A stretch of DNA of 64,000 nt, taken from NCBI GenBank assembly GCA_019056595.1, contig CP036163.1:992001-1056000 (forward strand), read 5' to 3'. This document shows positions 1-9,840 of this stretch, in pieces. Under the pieces are notes generated by a model that was not told the DNA's origin, ran no database searches, and saw only the letters and a program-made list of their open reading frames with translations. This DNA is from Pectobacterium atrosepticum. Lineage in GTDB: Bacteria > Pseudomonadota > Gammaproteobacteria > Enterobacterales > Enterobacteriaceae. The translations under genes were made by a program, and so were the position numbers. Numbering within the stretch: position 1 is the first letter of the stretch; each line of letters starts with the position of its first letter.

Positions 1-9
1 TTCTATCCT

Positions 10-17
10 GCCGATAA
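10..17 (+). promoter_or_regulatory. sigma-28 -10 element of the fliD promoter
   Basis: The octamer GCCGATAA is a perfect sigma-28 (FliA) -10 element, 43 bp before fliD. The matching -35 TAAA would lie 15 bp upstream, off the left edge of the window, so only half of the promoter can be seen. A class 3 promoter here agrees with how fliDST is controlled in enterics. Confidence 0.75.
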
Positions 18-59
18 TGGTTTCATAGCTCATCGCACTCTGAATAAAAGGATTCTATC

Positions 60-1484
60 ATGGCAAGCGTTTCTTCATTAGGTGTAGGTTCTGGACTGGG
101 TTTAAGCGATTTGCTCACACAGCTTAGAACCGCTGAAAATCAAAGACTTGTACCAATAACCACTCAGCAATCCAGCTTCAAGTCACAGCTAAGCGGTATT
201 AGTGCTCTGAAAGGTGCGCTTGATAAACTTAAAACTGCGAATGACGCTTTAGCTATCTCTGAATCTTTCGGTGTTGTAAAAGGTTCAATTGATGGGCTCA
301 CATCCACCAAAGTTTCCAGCACGAACAAAGCTTTCTCCACAACCACCGATAGTAAGGCGGTTGCGGGTACTTATAGCATTGAAGTAAAACAATTGGCGCA
401 GGCACATTCAATAATGTCCGGAGCCAAAACCAGCGCCACAGAGCCCTTAAGTGCAACAGACACAAAACTCGTTATATCTCAGGATAATGGTAAATTCACT
501 AAAGTCGGTAATGACTACCTGAAATCTCTGGAAATAGACATCAAAGCCGGTGAAACATCATTAAACGATGTCCGTGACGCTATCAACAAAGTTAATGGCA
601 CCGTGACGGCAAGCGTTGTTAAAGCGAAGGATAATGAGTACTACCTGATGCTGACCGCTAAGAACAGCGGTACTGAGAGTAAAATCTCGATTAGCGGGGA
701 CGACACAAGCATTTTTAATGGCGCGCCAACAGAAAAAGTCGTAGCTAAAAACGCACAAATTACAGCAAATGGCATTGATATAGAAAGACAAAGTAATTCT
801 ATTTCTGATGCTTTTGAAGGTGTAACGATCAATCTTCTGGCTCAGACCGAAGCAAGCAAACCGGAAACCCTGACGATTGAGCAGGATATCACCGGAATGA
901 AAAACACGGTCAAAGCCTGGGTTGATGCTTACAACTCACTGCAAGACACCATTGCAGCTCAAACAAAATACACTGCAGTTGACGCGGGTGAGTCCCAAGC
1001 AAGTAGCAATGGCGCATTGCTAGGGGATTCTACGGTTCGTGGTATCCAGAATAAACTCAAGGCGCAGCTGACAACAGTACAAAGCGATAGCGATGAATTC
1101 CGCATTCTGGCAGACCTTGGGATTACGCAAAACTTCAAAACTGGGAAACTGGAAATCAGCGATACCAAGTTAGACGCAGCGTTGAAAGAAGAACCAGGCA
1201 AAGTTCGGGCGTTTTTTGTTGGCGATAATGACAAAACAGGCTTTGCGACACAGACCCGCACCTACCTGAAAGAAGTCCTTGATACGACAGAAGGGCTGAT
1301 CAAAAACAAAGAAGACGGTATCAATAGTACGCTGAAGAAATTGGACTCTCGGTCAACTCTCGTCAAAAATGGGATAGAAGATACTATTGCTCGTTATCAA
1401 AAACAGTTTGTTGAACTGGATAAAGCGATGACTAACATGAATAGTACAATGAGTCGCTTAACGAGCATGTTCTCTAAACTCTAA
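60..1484 (+). CDS. fliD: Flagellar filament cap protein FliD (HAP2)
   Basis: FliD forms the pentameric cap at the filament tip, where exported flagellin folds and inserts. The 474-residue product is near the usual enteric length (about 468). It starts with the conserved N-terminal MASVSSLGVGSGL segment and ends in a heptad-rich helical segment, which together build the leg coiled coil; the central domains are the variable part. The ATG at 60 follows an AGGA-like ribosome site. It is first in fliDST, directly behind a sigma-28 -10 element, so it should be expressed late with flagellin. No defects seen. Confidence 0.97.
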   Translation: MASVSSLGVGSGLGLSDLLTQLRTAENQRLVPITTQQSSFKSQLSGISALKGALDKLKTANDALAISESFGVVKGSIDGLTSTKVSSTNKAFSTTTDSKAVAGTYSIEVKQLAQAHSIMSGAKTSATEPLSATDTKLVISQDNGKFTKVGNDYLKSLEIDIKAGETSLNDVRDAINKVNGTVTASVVKAKDNEYYLMLTAKNSGTESKISISGDDTSIFNGAPTEKVVAKNAQITANGIDIERQSNSISDAFEGVTINLLAQTEASKPETLTIEQDITGMKNTVKAWVDAYNSLQDTIAAQTKYTAVDAGESQASSNGALLGDSTVRGIQNKLKAQLTTVQSDSDEFRILADLGITQNFKTGKLEISDTKLDAALKEEPGKVRAFFVGDNDKTGFATQTRTYLKEVLDTTEGLIKNKEDGINSTLKKLDSRSTLVKNGIEDTIARYQKQFVELDKAMTNMNSTMSRLTSMFSKL

Positions 1485-1514
1485 ATTTTCGCTGAAAGAA
1501 AGATAGGTAATGTG

Positions 1515-1925
1515 ATGTACAACATGAAAGGCAGCCAAGCCTATGCTCAAGTAGGCCTCGAAAGCAGTGTGATGAGCGCAAGCCCTCACCAGCTTATCGT
1601 CATGCTGTTTGATGGCGCGCGCAGTGCGATGGTGCGCGCGCGCATCCTCATGGAGCAAGGCGACATCCAAGGTAAGGGTATGGCGTTATCTAAAGCAATC
1701 AACATTATCAATAACGGACTAAAAACCGGGTTGGATATGGAAGGCGGGGGCGAGCTCGTTGAAAACCTGTCCGCTCTGTATGACTACATGTCTCAACGTT
1801 TGTTGATTGCCAATTTACATAACGATGCAAAAGCGATAGAGGAAGTCGAAGCATTGTTGGAAAATATCGCTGATGCCTGGCGGCAAATCGGCCCTAATTA
1901 CAAACCAGAGCAGGAAGTACGTTAA
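1515..1925 (+). CDS. fliS: Flagellin export chaperone FliS
   Basis: FliS is the cytosolic chaperone that binds the C-terminal helix of flagellin and prevents premature polymerisation before export. The product keeps the family core SPHQLIVMLFDGA and the SKAINIINNGL helix, and is about 136 residues as in enterics. A GTG at 1512 lies directly before the ATG at 1515; the ATG gives the family-like MYNMKGSQAY start and is preferred. It follows fliD by 30 bp and its stop overlaps the fliT start by one base, so the three genes form one transcript. Confidence 0.96.
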   Translation: MYNMKGSQAYAQVGLESSVMSASPHQLIVMLFDGARSAMVRARILMEQGDIQGKGMALSKAINIINNGLKTGLDMEGGGELVENLSALYDYMSQRLLIANLHNDAKAIEEVEALLENIADAWRQIGPNYKPEQEVR

Positions 1926-2305
1926 TGGCCTCCCCCCATCGGCTTCTAAAAGATTACCAACAGCTTTTGTCTCTGAGTCAAAAAATTCTTCATCTGGCCG
2001 TCAGCGGCCAGTGGGATACGTTGGTTGAGCAAGAGATTGTTTATGTTCAGTCCGTTGAAGGCTTAGTTAACACGCCAATTCCTGACGAAATTGACAGTGT
2101 GATGCGTTTGCATCTGCGACAGATTTTGCAGGAAGTGATGGATAATGAAGCGAAAGTAAAACAACTTCTGCAGAAGCGGATGGACGAATTAAGTTCGTTA
2201 ATGGGGCAATCACTGAAGCAAAAATCAATTAATACGACTTATAGCGAATTTGCAGGGCAGCGACTGCTACCGGGTGAGCCCTTGCCTGACGAAACACACT
2301 CATAA
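1925..2305 (+). CDS. fliT: Flagellar chaperone FliT, FlhDC antagonist
   Basis: In enterics FliT escorts FliD to the export gate and, once free, binds FlhC to shut down class 2 transcription. This 126-residue, mostly helical protein has the expected size and sits directly after fliS, overlapping its stop by one base. Sequence conservation in FliT is low, so the assignment rests on position and length plus the LLKDYQQLLSLSQKI N-terminus. A strong terminator follows 22 bp after the stop. Confidence 0.92.
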   Translation: MASPHRLLKDYQQLLSLSQKILHLAVSGQWDTLVEQEIVYVQSVEGLVNTPIPDEIDSVMRLHLRQILQEVMDNEAKVKQLLQKRMDELSSLMGQSLKQKSINTTYSEFAGQRLLPGEPLPDETHS

Positions 2306-2327
2306 CGTACTATAATGCTGTTTTCAC

Positions 2328-2361
2328 CGCGCCTTTGGTTTTATACGAGGCGCGTTTTTTT
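2328..2361 (+). terminator. Rho-independent terminator of fliDST
   Basis: A perfect 7-bp GC stem (CGCGCCT at 2328-2334, AGGCGCG at 2348-2354) is followed at once by a run of seven T. It ends the fliDST operon 22 bp after the fliT stop. Confidence 0.92.
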
Positions 2362-2486
2362 ATTCACAATTGATGCTTTTTACGTGCCCTAGCTATCGGC
2401 ATAACGAAATCAGTGCGCGTTAAGAATTTGAAGCGTAGAGGGCTTGAAGATAAGGAATAAACAGGCGGAAGTCAGTACAAATAAAG

Positions 2487-2530
2487 ATTGTGCGTAATTT
2501 CATTGGATTAACAGTGAGATTACGCACAAT
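2487..2530 (-). terminator. 12-bp inverted repeat downstream of fliE, possible terminator
   Basis: Perfect 12-bp arms ATTGTGCGTAAT (2487-2498) and ATTACGCACAAT (2519-2530) are separated by 20 bp. On the minus strand the hairpin comes 37 bp after the fliE stop and is followed by CTTTATTTGT, a weak T tract. It is probably the fliE terminator, but the long loop and impure tract leave a binding-site role open. Confidence 0.5.
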
Positions 2531-2567
2531 GGCTTTACTGGTTGCCGATTGATGTCATTAAACGACA

Positions 2568-2882
2568 TCAAACAGACATATTCATCACTTCCTGATACGC
2601 AGATACCAGCTTATTACGCACCTGAATGCCCATCTGCATTGAAATGGATGATTTCTGTAAATCCACCATCACATCATTCAATGCTACGCCTGGCACACCC
2701 AAGGTAAATTTTTCAGCCTGCGTACGAGCCGTCTGCTGTGTGTCGCTGATCTTATCGATCGCGGCTTTTAGCTCACTGGCAAAACCAGGCTCTACCGATG
2801 GTCTGGCTATTGGCGTGTCAGCAGCCTGCAGAGCTTTGACCTGCATTTGCTGTAAAACACCATCAATACCTTGAACTGACAT
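2568..2882 (-). CDS. fliE: Flagellar hook-basal body protein FliE
   Basis: FliE joins the MS ring to the proximal rod and is an early export substrate. The 104-residue product matches the enteric length. It keeps the conserved C-terminal half with [31 protein letters not shown] and [20 protein letters not shown]. It is a single-gene unit divergent from fliF; the 260-bp gap between them must hold both promoters. Confidence 0.97.
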   Translation of the reverse strand: MSVQGIDGVLQQMQVKALQAADTPIARPSVEPGFASELKAAIDKISDTQQTARTQAEKFTLGVPGVALNDVMVDLQKSSISMQMGIQVRNKLVSAYQEVMNMSV

Positions 2883-2953
2883 AACACCTCACTACATCAT
2901 ACAGAGTAGACTGCTTATGCATTTTCTATGACAGCATTACCCTACCACACAGC

Positions 2954-2993
2954 TTTTCAGATAAATCGCACAATTAGCGCGAAAAATGCCACC
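2954..2993. promoter_or_regulatory. Candidate FlhDC box between fliE and fliF
   Basis: Two loosely matching half-sites, TTTTCAGATAAATCG (2954-2968) and CGCGAAAAATGCCACC (2978-2993), face each other across 9 bp. They resemble the enteric FlhD4C2 arrangement (a GCAGAAATAGCG-type half facing its complement across 10-12 bp). The match is partial, so this is inference supported mainly by position between two class 2 units. Confidence 0.35.
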
Positions 2994-3142
2994 TTATCGA
3001 CCCATCGATTTTTCTTTTACGGAAAATAATGACATGCCGATAAATGTAGGCGAAATGTTTTATTGATTGCGCAATCAGGGAGTTCTGTTTTGTCACGTCA
3101 CAACGTTAAGTATATCGTTCAACAACCAAGCAGAGATAGAGT

Positions 3143-4861
3143 ATGAACGCCTCATTAACCGGCTCCGCTACCGGTAAAAATAGCTTTGGCGAAATACTCA
3201 ACCGGTTACGCGCCAATCCGAAGATCCCACTATTGATCGCAGCAGCTGCGGCCATTGCCATCGTCGTTGCGTTGACTCTATGGGCCAAAGGCCCAGATTA
3301 TCGGGTTCTTTATAGCAACATCAATGACCGAGACGGCGGTGCGATTGTCAGCGAACTAACAAAGCTGAATGTTCCTTATCGTTTTGCGGAGAACGGCGGC
3401 GCGATCATGATTCCCGCCGAAAGTGTCTATGAGACCCGACTCCGACTTGCTCAATTGGGGCTGCCAAAAGGCGGTGCTGTTGGCTTTGAATTGCTCGATC
3501 AGGAAAAATTTGGCATCAGCCAATTCAGTGAGCAGATAAATTACCAGCGTGCGCTGGAAGGTGAGCTGTCCAGAACGATAGAAACGCTCGGCCCTGTCCA
3601 GAATGCGCGAGTTCACCTTGCCATACCGAAGCCTTCACTGTTCGTTCGTGAACAAAAAGCCCCCTCTTCTTCTGTCACCCTGACATTACAGCCGGGTCGT
3701 GCATTAGATGAAGGTCAAATCAATTCCATCGTTTATATGGTTTCCAGCAGCGTTGCTGGCCTGCCACCAGATAATGTTACGGTCGTCGATCAGACAGGAC
3801 GCCTGTTAACCCAGGCGGGCGGCAGCAGCCGCGATCTGAATGCTGCGCAACTGAAGTACAGCAACGAAGTCGAGGCGATGTACCAACGCCGCATAGAGTC
3901 AATCATCGCACCGATGGTTGGCATGGGTAACGTACATGCTCAGGTTACCGCGCAAATCGATTTCTCTGCTCGCGAACAAACTGACGAGCAGTATCAACCT
4001 AACCAACCGCCAGACAAAGCGGCTGTTCGCTCTCAGCAAACCAGCCAGAGTGAGCAAAAAGGCGGCCCGAACGTCGGTGGCGTTCCAGGTGCATTAACCA
4101 ATCAACCCGCACCGGCACCTACAGCCCCTATCGCGACACCGCCAAATAATGCCAATGCAAACAATCAGGCTGGCCAGCAGAACCAAAACAATGCGGCAGG
4201 TGCGCAAGCTAATGCGGCAAATGCGAATACCGTTATTCAAACATCCAATGTTCGCAATGATGCAACAACCAACTATGAAGTCGACAAAACGATTTTACAT
4301 ACCAAACACAGTTCGGGTGGTGTGAAGCGCTTGTCTGCGGCCGTTATTGTTAACTACCAACCTCCTGGTGAGGACGGCAAGCCGGTTGCACTGACGGAAG
4401 AACAGATCAAACAGATTGAAACAGTAGCACGCGAAGCAATGGGCTTCTCCACTGAACGTGGCGATACATTAAATGTCGTGAATACGCCATTTATGGATAG
4501 CACTGACGGTTCTGGCGAACTCCCCTTCTGGCAAAAACAGGCATTTTTCGATCTCCTGATGGAAGCTGGCCGCTGGCTGCTGGTTCTGATCGTTGCCTGG
4601 ATTCTGTGGCGTAAACTGGTTCGTCCACAATTGCAGAGAAAAGCACAGCAACAAGAAGCGGCGCTGGCGGCAGCTGCACTATCTCAAGGTACAGACAGCG
4701 ATGTTATGGTCAACTTGAGTAGCTCGGAAGTTGAACAGCAGCGGAAATCGCAGCAACGCGTCAATGCAGAAATGCAAAGTAACCGCATACGCGAAATGGC
4801 AGAGAACGATCCACGCGTTGTCGCTCTGGTAATCCGTCAATGGATGAGTACTGAACTATGA
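3143..4861 (+). CDS. fliF: Flagellar MS-ring protein FliF
   Basis: FliF forms the inner-membrane MS ring on which the export gate, rotor and rod assemble. The 572-residue product has membrane segments near residues 29-47 and 473-490, with the periplasmic ring-building domains between. Its cytoplasmic C-terminus ([17 protein letters not shown]) is the FliG-binding tail. It is about 20 residues longer than the enteric relatives. The excess lies in an Asn/Ala/Gln-rich periplasmic linker encoded at about 4140-4240. It starts the fliF-R operon and overlaps fliG by 4 bp (ATGA). Confidence 0.97.
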   Translation: MNASLTGSATGKNSFGEILNRLRANPKIPLLIAAAAAIAIVVALTLWAKGPDYRVLYSNINDRDGGAIVSELTKLNVPYRFAENGGAIMIPAESVYETRLRLAQLGLPKGGAVGFELLDQEKFGISQFSEQINYQRALEGELSRTIETLGPVQNARVHLAIPKPSLFVREQKAPSSSVTLTLQPGRALDEGQINSIVYMVSSSVAGLPPDNVTVVDQTGRLLTQAGGSSRDLNAAQLKYSNEVEAMYQRRIESIIAPMVGMGNVHAQVTAQIDFSAREQTDEQYQPNQPPDKAAVRSQQTSQSEQKGGPNVGGVPGALTNQPAPAPTAPIATPPNNANANNQAGQQNQNNAAGAQANAANANTVIQTSNVRNDATTNYEVDKTILHTKHSSGGVKRLSAAVIVNYQPPGEDGKPVALTEEQIKQIETVAREAMGFSTERGDTLNVVNTPFMDSTDGSGELPFWQKQAFFDLLMEAGRWLLVLIVAWILWRKLVRPQLQRKAQQQEAALAAAALSQGTDSDVMVNLSSSEVEQQRKSQQRVNAEMQSNRIREMAENDPRVVALVIRQWMSTEL

Positions 4862-5850
4862 ACCTCACAGGAACAGAAAAAAGCGCCATCTTATTGATGA
4901 CCATTGGTGAAGACCGCGCCGCGGAAGTGTTTACTCATCTTTCGACTAAAGAAGTGCAGCACCTGAGTTCTGCAATGGCGAACATGAGACAGGTATCACA
5001 ACAGCAGTTGCTCGAAATTCTGAGAGAATTTGAGGCTGATTCAGAGCAATATGCCGCTCTCAGCGTGAATGCTGGTGACTACCTTCGCTCAGTGCTTGTC
5101 AAAGCTCTTGGTGAAGAGCGAGCGTCTAGCCTGCTGGAAGATATTCTGGAGAGCCGCGACTCTACGAGTGGAATGGAAACACTCAACTTTATGGAGCCGC
5201 AGATTGCCGCAGACCTTATTCGCGACGAACACCCGCAGATTATCGCAACAATCTTGGTGCACCTGAAGCGTGCTCAGGCTGCCGATATCTTAGCCCTGTT
5301 TGACGAACGTCTTCGTCATGACGTTATGCTACGTATCGCGACCTTCGGCGGCGTTCAGCCTTCCGCACTGGCAGAATTGACAGACGTTCTGAATGGCTTG
5401 CTGGATGGTCAAAATCTCAAACGCAGCAAAATGGGTGGTGTTCGTACTGCAGCTGAGATTATCAACTTGATGAAAACTCAGCAGGAAGAAGCAGTTATCG
5501 ATGCAGTACGCGAGTTCGATGGCGAACTGGCACAGAAAATCATCGACGAAATGTTCCTGTTCGAAAACCTGGTGGACGTGGACGACCGCAGCATCCAGCG
5601 CCTTCTGCAAGAAGTCGAGTCCGAGTCTCTGCTGTTGGCATTGAAAGGTGCCGAAGAGCCTTTACGCGAGAAATTCCTGCGCAACATGTCTCAGCGTGCG
5701 GCAGAAATTCTTCGCGACGACCTCTCAACTCGTGGTCCGGTACGTATGTCGCAGGTCGAAAACGAACAGAAAGCGATTCTACTTATCGTCCGTCGACTGT
5801 CAGACAGCGGCGAGATGATTATCGGCGGCGGCGAGGATGCCTATGTCTAA
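4858..5850 (+). CDS. fliG: Flagellar motor switch protein FliG
   Basis: FliG is the rotor ring component that touches the MotA stator and converts ion flow into torque. The 330-residue protein has the expected three-domain armadillo layout: an N-terminal FliF-binding part, a middle [13 protein letters not shown] motif for FliM binding, and a C-terminal domain with the charged torque helix ([21 protein letters not shown]). The length is one residue short of the E. coli protein. It overlaps fliF by 4 bp and fliH by 8 bp. Confidence 0.97.
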   Translation: MNLTGTEKSAILLMTIGEDRAAEVFTHLSTKEVQHLSSAMANMRQVSQQQLLEILREFEADSEQYAALSVNAGDYLRSVLVKALGEERASSLLEDILESRDSTSGMETLNFMEPQIAADLIRDEHPQIIATILVHLKRAQAADILALFDERLRHDVMLRIATFGGVQPSALAELTDVLNGLLDGQNLKRSKMGGVRTAAEIINLMKTQQEEAVIDAVREFDGELAQKIIDEMFLFENLVDVDDRSIQRLLQEVESESLLLALKGAEEPLREKFLRNMSQRAAEILRDDLSTRGPVRMSQVENEQKAILLIVRRLSDSGEMIIGGGEDAYV

Positions 5851-6565
5851 CGCCCCCAAAAATCTGGCCTGGCAGCCCTGGAAGCCCAATGACCTGGCTG
5901 AACCAATTTCAAAGTCCGTACCGACATATCAGGTAAATGATGAACCTGAAGTGCCTGCGATTGAGCGTTTCAATGAAGAGAACGCCGTCCCTACCTTAGA
6001 GGATGAGCTAGCGTCTCTGCGTGAAAGCATGATGCAACAGGCACGAGAAACAGGTTTTTCGCAAGGGCATCAACAAGGTTATGACGCAGGTTATCAGGAA
6101 GGTTTAGCCAAAGGACAGCAGCAGGGTTTGCAAAACTCCTTGCAGCAGCAGCAGCCGATCATAGAACAGATGCAGCAAATGGTCACCGAGTTCCAGCAGA
6201 CGTTGGATACTCTTGACAGTGTGATCCCTGCTCGCCTGATGCAGCTGGCTTTGACCGCAGCCAAGCAGATCCTGGGGCAACCTCCAGTGTGTGACGGTAA
6301 CGCTCTGCTAGGCCAGATACAGCAACTGCTCCAGCAAGAACCTATGTTTTCAGGTAAGACGCAATTACGCGTTCACCCTTCTGATCTGGAACGCGTTGAA
6401 CAATATTTGGGCCCGACACTCAGCTTACATGGCTGGAGATTGCTTGCTGATAGTCAGCTCCATCCGGGGGGTTGCAAGGTCAGCGCGGAAGAAGGCGATC
6501 TGGATGCCAGCCTGGCAACACGCTGGCATGAACTTTGCCGTTTAGCCGCCCCCGGAGAGTTATGA
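5843..6565 (+). CDS. fliH: Flagellar export ATPase regulator FliH
   Basis: FliH dimers hold the FliI ATPase, restrain it and link it to FliN at the C ring. About 240 residues. The N-terminal [15 protein letters not shown] segment with conserved tryptophans is the docking motif. Glycine-spaced repeats ([21 protein letters not shown]) form the typical GxxxG helix, and the C-terminal half binds FliI. An ATG at 5837 is possible, but the one at 5843 gives the enteric-like [10 protein letters not shown] start and is preferred. Confidence 0.94.
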   Translation: MSNAPKNLAWQPWKPNDLAEPISKSVPTYQVNDEPEVPAIERFNEENAVPTLEDELASLRESMMQQARETGFSQGHQQGYDAGYQEGLAKGQQQGLQNSLQQQQPIIEQMQQMVTEFQQTLDTLDSVIPARLMQLALTAAKQILGQPPVCDGNALLGQIQQLLQQEPMFSGKTQLRVHPSDLERVEQYLGPTLSLHGWRLLADSQLHPGGCKVSAEEGDLDASLATRWHELCRLAAPGEL

Positions 6566-7935
6566 TGACTTCACGCCTCGGACGCTGGCTCTCTTCTCTT
6601 GATTCATTTGAGAAACGCATTGACGACACACCTTCAGTGCGTCGTTACGGCCGCTTAACCCGGGCGACAGGTTTGGTATTAGAAGCGACAGGGTTGCACA
6701 TGCCACTGGGTGCCACCTGCCTCATCGAACGGCAGAATGGCTCTAAGGTTGAAGAAATCGAAAGCGAAGTTGTCGGTTTCAACGGGCAAAAACTCTTTCT
6801 TATGCCGCTGGAAGAAGTTGAAGGTATTACCCCTGGAGCACGTGTTTACGCACGCGTCGGCCAAGACAGCAGCAGTCAAGGAAAGCAATTACCATTAGGG
6901 CCTGAATTACTGGGGCGTGTGCTAGATGGTAGCGCAAAACCGCTGGATGGTTTACCCGCACCCGATACAGGCTATCGCGCACCGTTGATTACGCCACCAG
7001 TCAACCCATTACAGAGAACAGCAATCGACAGTGTTCTAGACGTGGGCGTTCGAGCCATCAATGCCTTGCTCACTGTGGGCCGAGGGCAGCGAATGGGCTT
7101 ATTTGCTGGCTCGGGGGTGGGTAAAAGTGTGCTATTGGGTATGATGGCACGCTATACTCAGGCTGACGTCATTGTTGTTGGCCTTATCGGCGAACGTGGC
7201 CGAGAAGTGAAAGATTTTATCGAAAATATCCTGGGCACGGAAGGCCGAGCTCGATCTGTCGTTATTGCCGCACCTGCTGATGTTTCTCCATTATTAAGGA
7301 TGCAGGGGGCAGCGTATGCCACGCGTATTGCTGAAGATTTTCGCGATCGCGGTCATCACGTTCTGCTCATCATGGATTCGCTCACGCGTTATGCCATGGC
7401 ACAGCGTGAAATTGCTTTAGCTATTGGCGAGCCGCCGGCAACCAAGGGTTATCCCCCTTCTGTCTTCGCCAAATTACCCGCGCTGGTTGAACGCGCAGGA
7501 AATGGTATTCATGGCGGTGGTTCAGTCACCGCCTTCTATACTGTTCTGACAGAGGGTGACGATCAGCAGGATCCTATAGCCGACTCCGCTCGCGCCATCC
7601 TTGATGGACATATCGTGCTGTCCCGTCAACTCGCAGAGTCTGGTCATTATCCGGCAATTGATATTGAAGCATCGATTAGTCGTGCGATGACAGCGCTGAT
7701 CGATGAAGACCACTATGCTTCGGTAAGGCAGTTCAAACAGTTACTATCTAGCTACCAACGTAACCGTGATTTAGTCAGTGTTGGAGCCTACGCCGCAGGC
7801 AGTGACCCTATGCTTGACAAAGCAATTCGTCTCTATCCGCACTTGGAGGCCTTCTTGCAGCAGGGTATGTTTGAGCAAAGTGACTATGAAGAATCCTGTC
7901 AGGCGTTGCACACTATTTTCCCTCGTAATGAGTAG
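6562..7935 (+). CDS. fliI: Flagellar export ATPase FliI
   Basis: FliI is the F1-beta-like ATPase of the flagellar type III export apparatus. The start taken here (ATG 6562, overlapping the fliH stop as ATGA) gives 457 residues, the usual length. Visible motifs are the Walker A loop [11 protein letters not shown], the catalytic [10 protein letters not shown] region, Walker [14 protein letters not shown], and the C-terminal [17 protein letters not shown]. An upstream in-frame GTG would add nine unrelated residues and is rejected. Confidence 0.97.
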   Translation: MMTSRLGRWLSSLDSFEKRIDDTPSVRRYGRLTRATGLVLEATGLHMPLGATCLIERQNGSKVEEIESEVVGFNGQKLFLMPLEEVEGITPGARVYARVGQDSSSQGKQLPLGPELLGRVLDGSAKPLDGLPAPDTGYRAPLITPPVNPLQRTAIDSVLDVGVRAINALLTVGRGQRMGLFAGSGVGKSVLLGMMARYTQADVIVVGLIGERGREVKDFIENILGTEGRARSVVIAAPADVSPLLRMQGAAYATRIAEDFRDRGHHVLLIMDSLTRYAMAQREIALAIGEPPATKGYPPSVFAKLPALVERAGNGIHGGGSVTAFYTVLTEGDDQQDPIADSARAILDGHIVLSRQLAESGHYPAIDIEASISRAMTALIDEDHYASVRQFKQLLSSYQRNRDLVSVGAYAAGSDPMLDKAIRLYPHLEAFLQQGMFEQSDYEESCQALHTIFPRNE

Positions 7936-7943
7936 GAGAGCAG

Positions 7944-8390
7944 ATGAAAACCCAGTCACCGCTGGTTACACTACGCGAACTGGCGCAGAAGGATGTTGAG
8001 AAAGCCGCAGGGCAGTTGGGCCAGGTACGTCAGGCTCATCAACAGGCCGAGCAGCAACTCAATATGCTGTTAAACTATCAGGATGACTATCGTCAAAAAT
8101 TGAACTCGACGATGTCCTCTGGTATGGCGAATAATAGCTGGCAAAATTACCAGCAATTCATCCGAACGCTGGACGGCGCAATTGAGCAACACAGACAACA
8201 GCTCTCGCAATGGACGTCACGTTTAGATTTAGCAATGAAGACTTGGCAAGAAAAACAGCAGCGATTAAATGCATTTGAGAAACTGCAGGATCGCGAAGTG
8301 ACAAGACAGCTTGCCAAAGAAAATAAAATAGAACAAAAACAAATGGATGAATTTGCCCAACGGGCCTCACAGAGGAAAGCAGAATCATGA
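7944..8390 (+). CDS. fliJ: Flagellar export chaperone FliJ
   Basis: FliJ is the coiled-coil stalk inside the FliI hexamer that couples it to FlhA. The 148-residue product is almost entirely charged and Gln-rich alpha helix, as expected for an antiparallel coiled coil, and matches the enteric length (147). It follows fliI by 8 bp and overlaps fliK by 4 bp. Confidence 0.95.
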   Translation: MKTQSPLVTLRELAQKDVEKAAGQLGQVRQAHQQAEQQLNMLLNYQDDYRQKLNSTMSSGMANNSWQNYQQFIRTLDGAIEQHRQQLSQWTSRLDLAMKTWQEKQQRLNAFEKLQDREVTRQLAKENKIEQKQMDEFAQRASQRKAES

Positions 8391-9685
8391 ATCTGTCCGC
8401 GTTACCTATAGCTACCACTGCCAGTGATACAAGCAGTTCTTCTGCTTCTCTACTGACACAGGGTGAGCTACCAAAAGATTTTGTTGATCTGTTGAGCAAA
8501 CGCATATCACAAGTAGCCGATACCTCGGGTAAAAAGACGCTCGACAAAGTAGATGAAGAAGCCCTGCTAAACGCTTTAGGGAAAAATAATGCTTCGCTCA
8601 GTCGTGATGATTTAAATGCCCTGCTTTCTTCATTCAGTTCTCTGACTGGGGCAACCATTACAGCAGGTAAGCAAAATCCAGAAATTGCAGAACAGGCGAA
8701 GTTAAAAGGTCTGGGTAAAAAAGATAGCGACAATACTGCAGAAGACGCGATGGTAATGCAGGCACTGCTTGCCATGTTGCAAACAGCACCACTGCCTACG
8801 CCAACTGCAGCCGATAGTATCGCAGCGACTGTCGTTAATACGACGGGTTTAAATATTCCGGGACTCATTGATGCTAAGCGCCAGAATGAAGCTCCAGCAG
8901 CTGCACTAAACAATGCAGGTGAGAGCGCCAAAGGCACGCTGGCAAAGCTGCTCGACACATCAGTAATGCCAGATAAAAATGCTGATATCTCACGCGATCT
9001 GCATCATGCAACTAAACAGGCCTCATCGACAGCGACCGAGTCTACGGACAATGCTGCAAAATTTGCGCTGACGACACCGCATTCCCTTGCTGGCGATCGC
9101 AATGCGTCTGAACCGGTTTCTACGTTAGGCAACGGCGCGTCTCAAACAACACCATCGGTGGTGCAGGCAATGCACGTTCAACCTGCATCAGTTGGAAGTA
9201 CCGCTCCAGCCCCGCAGGCAGCAAGTGCTCAGTTGAATGCCCCGTTTGGCTCGCCTCAATGGCAAGATGCATTGGGACAGCAGATCATTATGTTCAGCCG
9301 TAATGGTCAGCAGACAGTAGAGTTGCGTTTGAATCCACAGGAATTGGGCGCACTGCACATCAGTCTAAAAATTGATGACAACCAAGCACAAATTCATCTG
9401 GCTTCAGCAAGTAGTCAGGTACGTTCAGCGCTGGAAGCTGCGCTGCCCCACTTGCGTAATGCGATGGCAGAGAGCGGGATTAACCTTGGTCAGAGCAGTG
9501 TAGGCAGTGACTCCTCTGCCTGGCAGCAGCAAATGGCGAGTAATAACAACGATGGCAACAGCCGTGGCCCGTCTTATCAGCAGCAATTTGGTCATTCATC
9601 GGAAAGCACGAGTGAATTATTAGACGTACCAGAAACGTTGAGATCGATGGCATCATCAGTCAACGGCGTTGATATCTTTGCCTGA
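8387..9685 (+). CDS. fliK: Flagellar hook-length control protein FliK
   Basis: FliK is the secreted ruler that measures the hook and switches FlhB from hook to filament substrates. The 432-residue protein has the typical build: a long Ala/Ser/Thr-rich variable N-terminal and central part, then a conserved C-terminal domain with QTVELRLNPQELGALHISLKI and QVRSALEAALPHLR. It is longer than the E. coli protein (375), as is common for this variable ruler. A 149-bp gap with a strong hairpin separates it from fliL. Confidence 0.94.
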   Translation: MNLSALPIATTASDTSSSSASLLTQGELPKDFVDLLSKRISQVADTSGKKTLDKVDEEALLNALGKNNASLSRDDLNALLSSFSSLTGATITAGKQNPEIAEQAKLKGLGKKDSDNTAEDAMVMQALLAMLQTAPLPTPTAADSIAATVVNTTGLNIPGLIDAKRQNEAPAAALNNAGESAKGTLAKLLDTSVMPDKNADISRDLHHATKQASSTATESTDNAAKFALTTPHSLAGDRNASEPVSTLGNGASQTTPSVVQAMHVQPASVGSTAPAPQAASAQLNAPFGSPQWQDALGQQIIMFSRNGQQTVELRLNPQELGALHISLKIDDNQAQIHLASASSQVRSALEAALPHLRNAMAESGINLGQSSVGSDSSAWQQQMASNNNDGNSRGPSYQQQFGHSSESTSELLDVPETLRSMASSVNGVDIFA

Positions 9686-9780
9686 AAGTGAAGTAAACGA
9701 ATAAGTTAGCACAATTTTCCCTGTCTATTCTCTGTATTGAACATTGCAATAGGCAGGATAATCATCGACATTACGCATTT

Positions 9781-9810
9781 ATTTATTGCTGGTTTCATCC
9801 AGCAATAAAT
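9781..9810. repeat. Perfect 12-bp hairpin between fliK and fliL
   Basis: ATTTATTGCTGG (9781-9792) and CCAGCAATAAAT (9799-9810) are exact complements with a 6-base loop TTTCAT. It lies 31 bp before the fliL ATG and has no T tract after it, so it is not a standard terminator. It could be an RNA processing or stability element, or a protein-binding palindrome. Confidence 0.75.
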
Positions 9811-9840
9811 ATCGATAAGTAACGGGAACTATCTTTGGCT

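Noticed and set aside
8158..8958. 266-codon minus-strand frame
   Set aside because: Antisense to fliJ and fliK; Ser/Ala-rich shadow.
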